A DNA stretch of 64,000 bases from Caprimulgus europaeus (lineage: Eukaryota > Chordata > Aves > Caprimulgiformes > Caprimulgidae). Position 1 is the stretch's first letter; each line of letters starts with the position of its first letter. This document shows, piece by piece, positions 50,336 through 64,000 of the stretch. The stretch covers positions 21,528,015 through 21,592,014 of the forward strand of contig OU015528.1 in NCBI GenBank assembly GCA_907165065.1, in the 5' to 3' direction. Under the pieces are notes generated by a model. It had not been told where the DNA came from. It saw only the letters and a list, made by a program, of their open reading frames with translations, and did no database searches. The translations under genes were made by a program, and so were the position numbers.

Positions 50336-52590
50336 ATCTACCCACCTTGAAGCCAGATGAAGTTTTGCTACTGACATGAGCAGGATCAAGATTTCACCCT
50401 AGCAATCTGATGCCTCTGCCATTTCCGTGGTAGGGTTAACAACTCCACAAAAATCTCATCCAGGTAAAACGATTTTGCTAATTTTGTCTCCAGATGGTTG
50501 TTGTCATTACAGAGGTAAGATATGCAGGGAGATAATTAAGCAGTTGTGGCAGAATATACAGTTCTTGGGTGATACCTTTTTCCTTGCACATCAGTTATGG
50601 TTAACAGTCATATAAATCAAACAGAAGAAGGCATCATCTGGAACTATTTTCAGGCAATAATGATCTTAGAGTACCCAGGAAGATAGACCTGATAGACAAA
50701 AAACATCTGTTTTAGAGCCAATTTCATTATTTTGTACATCTGCTCAGTTAATTTCATTTTATGTTAATACGACTCTGCTTCACAAGAATCTTTTACTAAT
50801 GAAATAGTTGTTAAAAAAAAATTTCTTGATTGACTACTACTGTCTGTATTGCTACCTCTTCTGGATATCCGTCATGCTGCAGGTGCTGGGAACAAGCCAG
50901 TCACTGCAGGGACTTTTCCAAAGAACCTTACTGAGATATGAGAGCTCCTTGTTTAAAGAAAGTCCTCTTGAGCCACCATTCTTCTGCTTTCTGCTCCCTT
51001 TTGGGCACTCTTTTTTTCTTATACAATTGTTATGCAATTTTTATAGAGATTTTTATTACATGATTGATGTGTGAATGTAAGTGTGTGCATGCCTCATTTG
51101 AGGGAATGACAAAGACAAAATAGGATAGCCACAGGTTCCTTGTTTGTTTGGGCATGTTTTGGGGTTGGTTTGTTTTTTTCTTTACAGCTTTGATAGTCAT
51201 TTTCACTTTGCCCTCCATTTTCACCGTCTACCTTCTTGACATTGTCCAACCTAGTGGGGACAATGCTGTCTTGATATTGGCTGTCTGCAGTGATGCTTTA
51301 GTGAAAGGAGGGATGCTTAGTTCCCCTTATCCTCAGGAGATGAAACTTTCATCCTCTTCAACTCTAACATTTGCTGCTGGCTGAGGGCAGCTGGTCAGAA
51401 ATGAGAACAGGTGACCTGTACAGTCATTCATGTACCTTCTCTGTAACGTATTAGGAAAGAACCACATATTGATTATTGTGCTTGTACACTACAAAGAATC
51501 TATAAGTGATTCACAATGACCAACAAAAAGCTTCCTGCTTCATTCCATATCCTGGTGCCTCATATCTGATACTACCTAAAGCCTTCTTGATTGACTTTCC
51601 TCTAGGACCAATACAGAATATGAAGCCAAAGGTATGTGTTAAGATTGACTGAAGCCTTCCCAGTTCTCCTGAACTGGGCATGAATTTCCTGCTTCCCCAG
51701 TGTAATTTTGATAGCTGTATAGGTCCAAATCCAGCAACCTGCAGAGATGTCTCGGGGATCACAGTGCAGCCCAGAACCTTTGCAGCACTGTGATGAAACT
51801 GCCATGGAAATGCCTCCCTTCACCTTACATAGAACTAGTCAGAAAGAGTCCTTGAGAGATGCTCAAACAGCTGTCTTCTGCATAAGTTTACAGAAGGCTT
51901 TTAAGATCACTTAGACATCTTAACCTGAGCAAACAAGCTAGGAAAAGTGGTCCTCTGATATGTGACCTTTAATGGGCATGCAGGAGAGTGACGTCTTTCT
52001 TTACAGCACAGAAGGCTTGAGACGTGTTTATTATTTATTTAGCTATGGTTTTATGTAGCACATGCTGGAAAACAATATATCAATATGGCTTTCTTCCCCT
52101 TACTGCAGGCTAAAATCTTCCTGCAATGTCTGTGGGGGATGTTAGCACTACAAATAATTTGAGACATGTATTGTATTTCCCCAGACTGTTCTTCACTTTC
52201 AAGACTTAATTTCATGTCTTCTTGCATCTTCCTGGAGAACAGCCTAGGTGACTAGAGCACAAACACTCACACACCTTCTTCAGAAGAGACACTTCAGAAA
52301 TACAACAATGCTTCTCCAGGCTGATCAAAGCTTCTGGTTTTGGTAAAGCCTATTTTCCTTTATGTATATTTACTCCTATTAAGAATGGCCTGGTTTTCCA
52401 CGTGTTTTGTAGAGGGGCTCTGAGAGACACAGACAAATAATTTTGAGACTTTCTTAGCCCTAACTAAACATATTTGAAGGTTATACCTCTTTTAGTTAAA
52501 AATAATATCTCTGTCTTTATACTGCTAAGGACTATATTGATTTTGAGTGAACTACCAGGGTGAGCAATAACAGCAAGCAAAAATATAAAA

Positions 52591-52996
52591 TCACAGAGTC
52601 ACAGAATGGTTGAAGTTAGAAGGGACCTCTGAAGGTCATTTAGTCCACTCACCCTGCTCAAGCAGGGACTCCTAGAGCACATGAACCAGGATTTTGTCCA
52701 GAAGGTTTTTGAATATCTCCAGGGAGGGAGATTCCACAGCCTCTCTGGGCAACCTGTTCCAGTGCTCAGTCACCTTCACAGTAAAGAAGTTATTCCTTAT
52801 GTTCAGGTGGAACTTCCTATGCTGCAGTTTATGCCCATTGCCTCTCGTCCTATTGTTGGGTGGCAATGAGAAGAGTCTGGCCCCATCCTCTAGACACTCT
52901 CCCTTTAGGTATTTATAAACATTAATCAGATCCCTTCTGAGTTGTCTTTTCTCCAGACTGAACAGGCCCAGCTCCCTCAGCCTTTCCTCAAGATCA
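52591..52996 (-). repeat. CR1 LINE 3' end, minus strand
   Basis: Read on the minus strand this is a CR1 3' end. The tail complement TCACAGAGTCACAGAATGG is at 52591-52609, then AGAAGGGACCTCTGAAGGTC, GATTCCACAGCCTCTCTGGG and TCTCCAGACTGAACAGGCCC. The coding remnant on the minus strand includes [18 protein letters not shown] followed by INVYKYLKG, near the 5' edge of the copy. It lies in the same direction as ST7, in the presumed first intron. Confidence 0.92.
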
Positions 52997-54392
52997 GCTG
53001 AGCAGCTGAATCTAATGATGCCAGTATCCAAAATCATAAGAGAACTCAGATAAAATGTCACATCCGTATTTATTTGAAATGTTAAAAACTTTCAGTCTTC
53101 TCAGGCATAATTAAAATTTGTGTTCTGCATATGGTTTTCCCCTCTGGAAAAATAATGATCTACTATTTTAAAGGCATCAAAGCATGTTTGTATGATTGGC
53201 ATCTGACAGATTTCATTAGAGTTTCTTTGAAAAGTGGTATCTATAATTCTGTTTAATATGGGACTCCCTCTGTGCATTTTATATGTGTTCACAGTGAGCA
53301 TGCCTACATTAAATCTGTTTCTGGTATTAAAGAGCAATACATTGAAGCAAGTAGAAATGATGCTAATTTTGTATGCAATATATGTTATACAATATATGTG
53401 TGTGTGTGAATTATATGGGTTTTGTATTTAATGGAGTTAATTTGTGTCTATTTTACTGCTGGTTTCACAGAGCTGGCTTAACACCTGAAAACGTGCTTGC
53501 TGTTCAGAACCCTGCCCTGATCTATACCTTCAAGACTCTTCAGCTTTCTGTCCTGAAGTGCAACCACCGCCTCCTGCTCCCACGCACCGCTGGACCAGAA
53601 CATCAGCCTACACAACGCCTGCATTTCTGTGCGTACTCAGCAGCAGCAGGCTGAGCACCAAAGAATGATCAATTGGGGTTTCTCCCCACTACTGCGAGAG
53701 AGATTCAAGATGTTGCCCCACTCAAATTTGCATGTCTTGCTTACCAAGTGTATTGCAGTCGTTAGCTAACCACAGTTCTACTAATTCCCATATTTGAATA
53801 TTTCATTTAATACTTTCTGTGGTGACTGTAATTACATTTCAGGGCTCATTGGCTGGGAAAGTCAAATGACATGGTATGAAAAGAATAAGATTAAAGCAAA
53901 AGATTTCAACTCGAAATGTCAAATATACAAGAATGTACTGTGAATTGGCACCAAATGAGACTGTCATTTTTTGTCCTATAGTTAACGACATATAGAAATC
54001 GTCCTTTCTATTCTATTACTTTCTCTTCTAGCTATTGGTTAAATTATTATGCTCTAGTCACTTACTATATTGAACACTGGGAAAAGGGCATTCCAAGATA
54101 AAGTATGTCAGAATCTGAAGTAATTTCTAAAAACATAGCTCCACCTCTTCAAAAGATCTTTCTTCCAGTGGCCCTGAAGCAAAACATGCTCAGAATCTGG
54201 AATCTTTTCTTTGTATCTCATCAGCATTATTCAGAACTATTATTAGTAGCAATATCTATTAATAATTATTAATAATTACCATTATTATTTTGATGACAGA
54301 AAATACAGTTATCAACTTAGGATCAAAAATACACTTGCATCTTTCAGGGATGGATGACACTAATTCAGTCACAGGACAGCCACAAAATATAA

Positions 54393-54413
54393 ATATATAT
54401 ATATATATATATA
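54393..54413. repeat. AT dinucleotide microsatellite
   Basis: A pure run of AT of about 21 bases lies inside a longer AT-rich stretch (54385-54435). Confidence 0.9.
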
Positions 54414-57400
54414 AAATAATAAATATACTATGTAAATATAATCCAACATATTTTTCCCTGACAGGAGCTGGTTCTGTTTTTCCATGTCAAGGGAGAGGGT
54501 AGAGTTATGGTTTAGTCCATACAGGGTTGAAAGAGAAGAATTTGTTTTGGATCAGGGGGAAATAAATGATGAAGGAATCTAGAAGTGTCAGTATATTAAT
54601 ACATGACTTTGAACACCTACAGGGAAAGCACAGCAGTTGCTGCGCTCAGTGTCTCCCCTTCTCCCAGTGCTGAGTGTAATTATAGACAGCAGCAACAGAT
54701 GTTGCCAATAAGCTTAAAAGGAGAAAGGGAAGTGGTAGGAACAGAAATGCGGTGTCATATAGAAAACGACAACAACAGGAACACCTGAAAATGCAGTGAT
54801 ATTCTCTCTGCCAGAGACCCGTGGCAGCAGTGTGTATCTCCCGCTGCAGTTAGGCAGACGGTTGCAAAGGCTGTAACGGTACAAAGATCACAGAATATCC
54901 CGCAAAGCCATAGAAGGAAGGAAACCGGTAGCATTGCTTAATAGTCTGCTTATTTTACAGTCAAGTGGATTGCCAAGCAACTAAGCTATAACAAGTCCCA
55001 TATTAAGGGAAAGAAATGTTTGTCTTCTGTCTGTCCCTGCTTGCAAATGGCAAATGGAGGGCATTTCTAAGCCAGATAATTCGAGTACAGCATGTTCCCC
55101 GAGCCTCAAGCCCGTGCTGCTGAGCAGCCGGTGTTAATCATGGCAACAGTTGACACACGCGCCTTGCCAGAGTCCAAGTTTATCATCATCATTGTGACTT
55201 TTACTCTCTACCACTCATTAAAAAACCCCAAAAAGCCCCCTGAAAAACCTTGCAGTTACTCAGGAATCTGAGATTCCCACATTACTCAACACAGCCAGAT
55301 CTCTTTAGGATTACATAAACGACAACCTCTGATGACAAAAAGAGCTTGATTTGGTTGTCTAAGCATGTGCATCCAAAGCTGTTTGAGATGCATAGGGAAA
55401 CTGATACACTGACACAAGGCACCGACAGGATACCCCAGGGACCAACAGCTGGAGACCAGGTGAAATATGTCCTAGAGCATCTGAAATGGCTCTAGATGTC
55501 TCATTTAGGCAACTGATGTAAGCCCCAAACAACCCCTTCATGTCTTGTGTTCTTCAGCTGTATCACCTACCAATAAAAATGGGTTAGTTCTGCTATTAAG
55601 AACCACCTATATAAAAGTACAAATATATACAGTGTGTACATTTGGGAGCACATCTTAAATTACTCAAAGACTAAAGATGTAGTATTGCTTCCATATACAA
55701 GCAGGTATTGAAGACTCTCACCCAAGAGAATCATCTTGTAAACACAATGCTCAAGCCTGAAGAAAGTTGTGGTTAGGGCAAATGACAGAAGACACTAAAG
55801 TCTAACACTTCAAGACTCAAGGTGGTCAGGTCCCTACCCCAGGGCATCCTGCTGCTGGAGAAGGACAATGCAGCATCAAAATAAGCCTATAGATCGCATA
55901 GGTAAGTGGAGCAAAATGACCCCAGTTTGGGCCATCGACATCTGCAACATTATTTCAAGGATAAATCTAGCTGGTCAACTCCAGAACTTCTAGCCCACAG
56001 GAGAAGAAGGCACTTGACTACCTTTATTCAGAATATGTATCTTTTTCCCTAGCTCAGCTCTCTAACATAGATGTTTTCCAGGATTCTGCCTAATGGTAAT
56101 AGAGTGATATGTAAGCTGTGATGAAAAACTATAATCTAAGTATACAAGCAGTACCTCAACCTAGACTGATTTCACATTGATGCACAGCTGAAATATTAAG
56201 GAATTAAAAAGAATTGTTAAAAAGCAATGATTTAAAACAATCAGCCAATTTTGAAACTGATTATTTTTGTAATTTGCTGTTTTACTTCAAACAATAGGAT
56301 CAAATTAATGACAAAGCCAGTCTTTTCCTTCAGTTTGAAATGATACTAAGAATCAAAGTAGAATTCAGCAATGAAAACATCCACTGGCTGGTCAGTGCTA
56401 AAATTTGATTCAAATATGACTATAATGTCTTTGCTTGGGAAATGACTACGTTTAAAGTTGCTGTTTTCTTGTTAAGGGAAAAGCCCCTCAAGTACACCTA
56501 CACCATCCTAGGAGTTGCACACACATCACCCACACCTTTCCTGCTGGGACCACAGTCCCTCTGCTGCGGGTGACTCCAGAGAGCCGAGGGGTGCCCCTTT
56601 TGTCTCCTTTCACATGCACATTCTCACTTGTGAGTGATTCTCTTTTCCTCAGGTTCAACCCTAGGTTTCCCATAGCAGAGTCTCAGGTATAAAATCTTAT
56701 ATTAAAAAAAAATATTCATATGGCACAGTAGAAAAACAGCTTGAGCTGGGTGCCTGCGGATCCAAGCAAAGACAGCACTGGGCAATTATACCCTTACAAC
56801 CTACGCACCCTCCCCTCACAGGCCTTTCACCTGCCTTCTGGTTCGATGGTGATTTCTGGGATCTTATGACTCCTTATTGGATTCCATCTCTGTCTCCAGG
56901 CAGGCTCTTAACTGTTCTTATCTTGTTGTGCTGCAGCTTCTGCTGATGGCTGTAGCCTCCTTATCTCCGGGTTTGTGCTGATTGTGCACCTGCTCCCTGG
57001 CAGAGCACGGGAAGCTCAGCACTCCTTCGCAATAACTACAGCATTGCTCCGTTATCAACATTATTCTCATACTAAATCCAGAAAACAGCATTGTACCAAC
57101 TACTAGGAGGAAAGTCAACTCTATCCCAGCTGAAAGCATATATAGGTGAAAGTTCATGGCTTGCAGTCTAAGGCTTCAGCAAACGTAGCTTACTCATGCT
57201 TAACAAGTAATGCTAGAAAATCAGTACACCAAATCGCACATTGTGCTGTAACACCTGCATCCTAATACTAAATGATTGACTCTGAGCAATTCATTCTATT
57301 TAAAACTTATTTAAGCTAAATGTCTAGTATATCTTAACATTTCAGTTCCAAATTTATTAAATTTCATAGCCTTCAGTCAGTTCTTCTTATGTCCCAACAC

Positions 57401-60400
57401 TAAAGTTGACAACAGACACCCCCAAACCCGCATCCGACAGCCAGCCTTCTCCCTGAAGCACTGTGTGTGTGATATGGAGAACAGAATGTGAAAAGGTAAC
57501 TTATAACTTGCTTATTAACGTACACATGCTCTTATTCTTTCACCCAGTAACTGGCACAAACACGACCAGAGAACACAAAAACAGGGGTACAAGTAACTAC
57601 AACACAAACTTCTGCCATTGCTTTAAGCAAGTGCTGCTATGCAAGCACAGCAGCAGCTATCTTCCACTCACCACAGGCACTTGCTGCTAAACAGCTTTTA
57701 AATCTTGCTTGAATCAGATGGAATTAGTGACTGGAACTAGAAGACACATTGCACTTTGCAATGACATATTGAGGTGAAAGTGCTTCCAGCAGTGAAGTTG
57801 TATCTGAAGAGCCAAATTCTCTCCCTTATCTGTTAAAGACGATCCTTGCCAGTCCACTCGGAGACCAGAAAGTCCCACTGAGCAGAAAACTTCACTACCT
57901 AACAGGACTTGATGAAAAGTCGCCTCTCAAAATTAGGTGCTTAACAAAATAATCCCCCAAACAACTTCCAATAAAATGTCATTTACTATAACTAGGCAAA
58001 CCACAGAGTGGGCATAGCAAGGGCTGGAGCCTGAAGACCAGCCAGATGTGTCTGCAGCAGACAAAAAGTGTGACTCTGGTGTCTGGGGTGCACTGTGCAT
58101 CACATTGAGCCTGAACTGCCAAACCCCATGCAGTACTGGGAGTTAGTCATCAGCAACAAATAAAAAAGTGACAGGTTCAAGATAAAAATATGAGAGACAT
58201 GAGAGACCACTCCAAGCCAAATAACTGAAGGCCATGTCATAGACAACAATAACTATTTCTCTAGATGTCTGTTTCTCTTCTCCAGGAGGACAGGCTTGTT
58301 TCTCTTACTGTTTCAGGGATTCTATTAAAAAAGAGTAAGAATATCAGAACAGATTTATATCCACTTTCAAAATACTCCATGCCTGTCTGTTAATTGAAAA
58401 TGCATACATATCTTTTGGCTACCTATACTTTGGATGCTCTGACTTGTTCATGCCAGAGACCTAGCTAAGCCCTCTCTGTAGGAGACCAGGCTCTCTAAAC
58501 CTGGACTGTCCACCATAGACTGAGAAATGGCCTTTTTTAGATGTACTGAATTAATTCAGTGCACCTTTTCATGCTCAGGCAATCTACCTGCCATGCTGTA
58601 CGGGCTGTAAGAGAAAGGAGAGCATCATGCTTTTTACAGGTGAAGACTGTAAAGGCTAGGCTTCCAGGGAGAACCTGAAACGCTGACTGTTGGAAGTGAT
58701 CATACAGCACATGAAACGATGGCATGTTCGTGATTTTCTCCACTGTCATCTTTAGAGTTCTAAAAAATAGGGAGGAAAATCGAGGTAGCGCTTCCAGTAA
58801 CTTCCCAATACATATTCTGAAAACACAAAATTTTTCAGAGTAAAGGGAAAAGTATCCATCAGGAAAATCTCTGTGGGGCCATACTGGTGATGCTGAATGG
58901 GTGAATAGGCCTATACTCAGAAACTGAATTCTGAATGGAAGTGCCTGCAGAGCAGCTGGAAGCTGCAGAAGATCTCATCAATAAGCAGAGACTTTCAGTT
59001 ATTTTTCTCTGAAGATGCTAGACCTAAAGGAAGCAATGGACTGAAAGGGATCTTACAGTATAGATGCAGCTGAAAGGAGGGGAGGCATAACTAAGGCGGG
59101 CATAAATGCATTTGCTGTACTCATTTGCTCATTAGAGAAAGAGAAGGGGAAAAAAGATGCAAATTAAATGGAAATGCCTCTTTTTCACAGGAGCTGAAAA
59201 TAACACGGCAGCCCATGGGAAGGCACAGCTGGTACTCAGGCTTATTGCTACCATCAAGGCTGAATGGCTAGCAGGATTAGGTGCAAGCCAGGCTCAAACA
59301 AAACAGCACCAGGCAGTTTCTCCTCTCCTCTTCCGCACTCTCATCCCACCTTGGTCCTGCTCTTTCCTGCTAACTACATCGTTAACTCACATCCCACTAC
59401 TAATTCAGTTTCAAACAACAGGCTGCAGCGATCTGTGTACAAGATTACATCTTGGGCTCCTGCCTGTTTTGTTACAGCACAGATTGCTTCCCGAATTGAA
59501 GAGGGAACCATCTGGGAGGAAGAGCAAATGCTCAGCTACTTAATTGGTGCTTTCAGTAAAACAGACTACAGTCAGGATTGACAGACCTAGAGAAAATCAC
59601 AAAAGCAGCCATTGGAAAGGGAGAGAAAGAAAAAGGAACCTGCCTCCACTCCAAACTCTGAAAAGATTTGGAAATAAAGCAGGGTATTTGACAGCTCCCT
59701 CAACACTGTATCACCTTGGTTGTTGCAGCTTCGCCACCCCAGTCCTAGGGACACATTATCTACTATCCACCTTCTCATCTAGCTATTGGAGTATAGACTG
59801 ATGTCTTGATTTTCATTTCCAAAATGGCCTCGTTTACTTCAATAGCATTTCCAGCATTTTCCACTATTTCCATTTTACATCTTAAGGATGTCTCTCTTGA
59901 TTTCTTCATGGGAATGGCAGCAGGTTTTTATGAAGGAAGAGCAGACAGGTTTAAGGATTCCACCATCAAACCCGTTCTGCCTCCCCTACTGCTTCTCTCA
60001 TGCTCCCTCCTTTCTCACCCATACATACTCCATCTGCGTATTTGGTATATGAGATTTTAGCTCTCACACTTTCCAAATCTCCTACAATTCAAAAATTTAC
60101 TGTTCTAGGATCTCCCACTTTGCAGACTGCCTCCTCTTTTCTAGCTCATCACACCCCCTCAATTTTCTTGTTGCTCAAGAGTGAAGATGATCTGACCTCC
60201 TCCTTCAGATTTCCAACTGTTCTTATTCTTCAGCTTATTTCAGTCTCCACAGATCAGCCATCTAGCCCATACTTGATATTTTGCAACAGTTTGCAAAATG
60301 TATTCTGTGCTTGATTCCTGTTTTTGTCAGAATCTCAAAAGTTTTAAAACTAGCTCAAGTTTAGTATTTAGATTAAGAACTGAACATAAACAGGAGGCTC

Positions 60401-63400
60401 TTTGGTGTAAAGACTAACTTTTATACCACCTCGAACAATGGCTTAAGTGTCGAACTATTACTGGTAAAGCCCTGGTAAATTTAAGAAGTCCCTTCTCACC
60501 TGGTGCGCTCAGAATTGTTGGTGTTCTGCCGCCGTGGCAGAAATGTCACTGGGCCTTCCTGCGAGCAAGCTTTTCAGGGACACACGGCTGTATCTGTGGG
60601 TAGGGCAATTAACACTACCTAGGGTCCATTTTCTTAGTGTCCTCCAAATGTGTATCATTAGCTTTGCAGAAACATCAGCAAAGGGCCAACTGCACGGCAG
60701 CAAGATCAAAGAAAACAAAGTTACTAATTTGTTATGCTTAGAAACTGTAGTTCATCCTCAGCAGATGTGAACTTCAAACCCTTTATCAAAGGTCATTCAT
60801 GCTTGTAAGAAAACTGAGGGCACAGCAAACAAGCAGGTATTTCATTTTGAGTTTCTGAAAACTACAAGAAGTGTTATGAAAGACATGAAAACCAGAAGCA
60901 ATAAACCATGTCGACATTTTTACATGTGTATTACTTTAAAGTACTTTGACCCGCCTGCATCCACACTTTGATGCAGTTCATGGACATTCTTATCTCAGCT
61001 AAGAAATTTTATTTCAACTGATCTCAAAACTTGTTAACTCAGTATAGTCCTAATTGAGAATCTGTGTAGGTTTTCTTATACCAGCTTAATTAACCTTGTT
61101 AAAAAAAAAAAAAAATCACACTTTTATTTAAACCTAAGTAAGGACACATACAGACAAACCTTGTAAGAGATCATGTACTATTTCTGAGAACAGTAATCAC
61201 AGAAAAGACTGATCTCATCAATCAGCATAAACTCTTAAGAGCCTAGCACAAAGGTTTTCAACACCTACTTAGGGCAAGTCTTTCATTGCTTGAAACCATT
61301 TTGACATGCTGTTCTCAAAGAAAAGATGACTAATTGCAAATGGCCAATACTCAAACTCTATTGCAGTGACTCCCACCATAAGTCAGCTGCTGTTGTTGGC
61401 TTATTTTTGGACCTTAGCATCCTGCAGTAGCTGGTGTGAAATCACTTGCATAGAGGCAATCACATAAAACTTGAGTCCATGAAGGCCGTGTTTTGCCCTG
61501 GGCTCATTTATGAGGCCCTGGAAAAAACAACTTTATAAAGAAAAAGGGAAGTTACTCATAGCTAGTGCTCCATTCTTCTTACAAAGAATGAAAGTAAATT
61601 AAATGCTGGAAAAACAGGTGATTTTTTAAAATATTCTAAAATATTTATTTTTATATCATGATTATCTCATTCACGAATTATTTCATAGTTTAATGTTTCA
61701 TATTGCTGATCACAAGTTTATTTTGATTCAATTTCATTCTGACTATAACCACTGATAACTTTTGCTATTATTAGACTGGCCATCCTCATTTTCTTCTTCA
61801 AAAGTATTTAATTAGACCAGTTCATTGAGTTTGAATGCTAGAAAGCAGAAGCACGACCCCAACGACTATGATTAAGATTTGGGAGTTAAGAGTTGCACAT
61901 CTTTCCCCTTGAAAGGGACTGAACTTCTATACAATAAGGACAGGACTGACAGCCAGATTTTAGCCTATTAAAAAAAGAAAAAGAAAAACAACAAAAAAGC
62001 GATCAATAACCTCTGGCAGCTGATTTTCAGAGATGAAATTCCAGTTTCTGCAAGCCAACTTGGCAGCATAGTCCTCCCTTACCCGTAGGTAAGGTAGCAC
62101 ATGAGTCAGCTGCAAGGCAGCCTTGCCCATGCCGCCCGCGCTATACTTCCCCCCTCTTCTGTCAGCATGGCTGAAATGCTTCTGGAGGTGAGAGGGTACT
62201 TCGATTTCCAGATGTATATAAACTTTGGGGCTCCCCACACAGGGAAGCAACAAGAGTTACTAGCTGCTATAGTACTGAATTCCCAGTCCCTGGAAAGTAA
62301 CAGTAAGACCACAGCTTTACGACACCATCTCCACTCTATGGGAAACAGCTTCAGGCTCTTCCTTCACTAGGAAACAACTGCTTTCACTTTGGTCAACTAG
62401 TCTGCATTACAACCTTTGTACAAAAAAAGGCAGTTATAGTTTTAACTCACAACAGCTGTCAAAGTAAAAAAAAAAAAATTAAAATATATACACATATACT
62501 ACATACATAAATAAAAACTGTGAGGTTTTTTTTTTAAGTCCTTTGTCCATAGTTAGCTTGTTCAATGACATAAAGACACCTCTTTCTTCCCAGTGTAACC
62601 ACATTTGGATTACATACAAATCAGTGAACTAAAGGTGAATAACCGAAAATGCAGACACCACATATTTACTGCCGGACTGCTGCCTGCAGTGCCTTGCTCT
62701 ACAGTGACAGTGGCTGCACTGGCATTCCAGATTAGAGAGTCACATTGCTTTGTTCCCTCAGGGAAGCCTCTGTGTTTAAGGGGATACTATTAAGGATGGC
62801 AAGTCCAAACATGAGCCTTTTCTTCTTGTCTTTTTGCATAATTTGGTGAGTAATACTTTATTTTATGGAAGAATTAATTGAATGTCAGTACAGGCAGACA
62901 AAAAAGACATAACCTAACTAAATGCCAGGCACGTAGTTCACTGAACTCCTGAAGTACAAGGCACTGGTTTTCAATCTACAGCTTCATTCCTTTCTGACAT
63001 GCAGCCAAGACCCGCAGGGACTCAAAGTCATTAGCATACATGCAATACCCCAGAGAGACCAAGCTAATGCCGCTTTGCATCCAGACTGGTCACTGCAGGC
63101 TGTGAGGTGCAATGCTCACAGCAATGCCACCTTCAGTGGCGTGGAAGTGTATCCCAGCATAGCGACAACACCAGTCATGAAAATACTTATACCTATGAAG
63201 GTAATTCTAGAAAAGGTCCTGTGTAAAGGCCTTTGAACGCCCGTTCTTTGTGTGACCTCTCTCTGCTGTGACAGATCATCAGCGCTTTATCCTGGGTAGG
63301 CAACTTTATCTCTTGGTCATCGTAGCTTTTGTATCGCCCTGGGTTGGGCAAACCTCCAGTACTCCCAACCACAGCATGTGTAAATGATATCAAAGAGGAT

Positions 63401-63900
63401 ATACTATGTCTTATTTAATACACTTGAGAAATCCTTCATCCCATGCTATCTCCTTGTGCTATCAAAACATTCCAGCTGAAGCCTCAGAAAGACATCACTA
63501 GCAGGTCAGCAGTCATAGAGGAATCTGCTCCTGCTTGTACTGCCACAGAGCCTCTCTTCTGTCCTGTGACAAAGGACACCGTATCCTCCTGTACAATCTG
63601 CATTAGGCCTCTCACACTTGGGTGCTTTCTTGGAGGAACTTCCCAACTTGAATGCAATGCTTGCAGCTCAGATCTTGCTGCTTTTTATCTGGCTGCTCTT
63701 TTCCACCATTCGGAGCTTTTCTCTATCCATCTGCACAGGCATCCTGATTATCACCCTCCTCGCTCTGTACATAACAATAACAGCTTATCTGGGGTTATCA
63801 CTGTGGACCAGAGAATAACCAGGCTGATATACATTGCTGAGGTACAGGAACACTTCCCCTGCCTCACTTAACCCTCTAGCAGACCTTTGGCTCCACTCAC

Positions 63901-64000
63901 CGCCTATAGAATTTCCAGGGCTTTTTGGTTGGACTGTTTGGGCTCATGTCCTTGTGGATGACAAAGCACAGCGTGGGATCTCCACACGCAACTTGACACA
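63901..64000 (-). CDS. Possible partial exon at the right edge, gene unknown
   Basis: The last 100 bases, read on the minus strand, have one open frame (the other two contain TGA and TAG). It starts at the window edge with VACGDPTLCFVIHKDMSPN preceded by CQ, and ends KKPWKFYR plus CG, followed directly by a good donor, GTGAGT at 63900-63895. The codons end mostly in G or C, unlike the AT-rich surroundings, and the residue mix looks protein-like. I do not recognise the protein; it is not the usual ST7 first exon, and it does not resemble CAPZA2, the neighbour of ST7 in mammals. A short open frame at an edge can arise by chance, so this is a weak call. It could also be an alternative ST7 exon or a decayed repeat. 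Confidence 0.25.

Larger units (their letters stand above)
49067..63900. other. Presumed ST7 first intron, continued
   Basis: Contains the CR1 pieces at 50265 and 52591, the AT run at 54393, and A-runs near 61100 and 62468. Otherwise I see no exon, RNA gene or further mobile element. Confidence 0.6.

Noticed and set aside
52672..53061. A 129-codon minus-strand open frame
   Set aside because: Part of it reads [18 protein letters not shown], the CR1 end; it is a LINE remnant.
63443..63871. A 142-codon plus-strand open frame, with a hydrophobic 66-codon frame inside it
   Set aside because: Neither matches a protein I know, both lack splice or start context, and they overlap each other in different frames.

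Overview
The window is vertebrate nuclear DNA and almost certainly from a bird. It has short spliced exons in long AT-rich introns, several 5'-truncated CR1 LINEs ending in the ATTCTRTG-type 3' tail, and a solo LTR of the common avian TGTCCTGGTTT type. I see no bacterial, plasmid, phage or CRISPR features. The bird species cannot be told from this sequence alone.

The only gene I can support is the middle of ST7 (suppression of tumorigenicity 7), read on the minus strand. Seven consecutive coding exons lie at 31322-31404, 22057-22216, 18066-18120, 17382-17497, 16157-16232, 13673-13827 and 10339-10436. All splice sites are GT-AG, the codon phases join without error, and there are no frameshifts or stops. 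They give about 743 coding bases, corresponding to roughly residues 52-298 of the ST7 protein. The first coding exon would lie upstream (beyond 64000 or unrecognised), and the exons after the KMMRD junction lie beyond position 1. The paralogue is ST7 rather than ST7L, judging by LRPADA in exon 5 and YRRSQQLQHHG in exon 7.

Layout. 1-10338: intron after the last visible exon, with a CR1 at 6686-7399 and a perfect 23-bp inverted repeat at 9429-9506. 10339-22216: a cluster of six exons, with a CR1 in one intron and a strong CpG island (about 21680-22490) centred on the exon coding the IFEWW segment. 22217-31321: an intron with a CR1 tail that runs into a 73-unit ATTCT-type pentanucleotide array (30504-30868). 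31322-31404: the first visible exon. 31405-64000: presumed 5' intron with a solo LTR flanked by a perfect 5-bp target duplication (48712-49066), two more CR1 pieces, short microsatellites and a G-rich tract. At the right edge (63901-64000) is a weak exon candidate on the minus strand that I could not name.

I found no new multi-gene system. The items most worth a second look are the exon-centred CpG island with its GC-rich, Ala/Ser-rich coding change, the indel-free pentamer array seeded on a CR1 tail, the perfect hairpin, the cleanly bounded solo LTR and the edge exon candidate.
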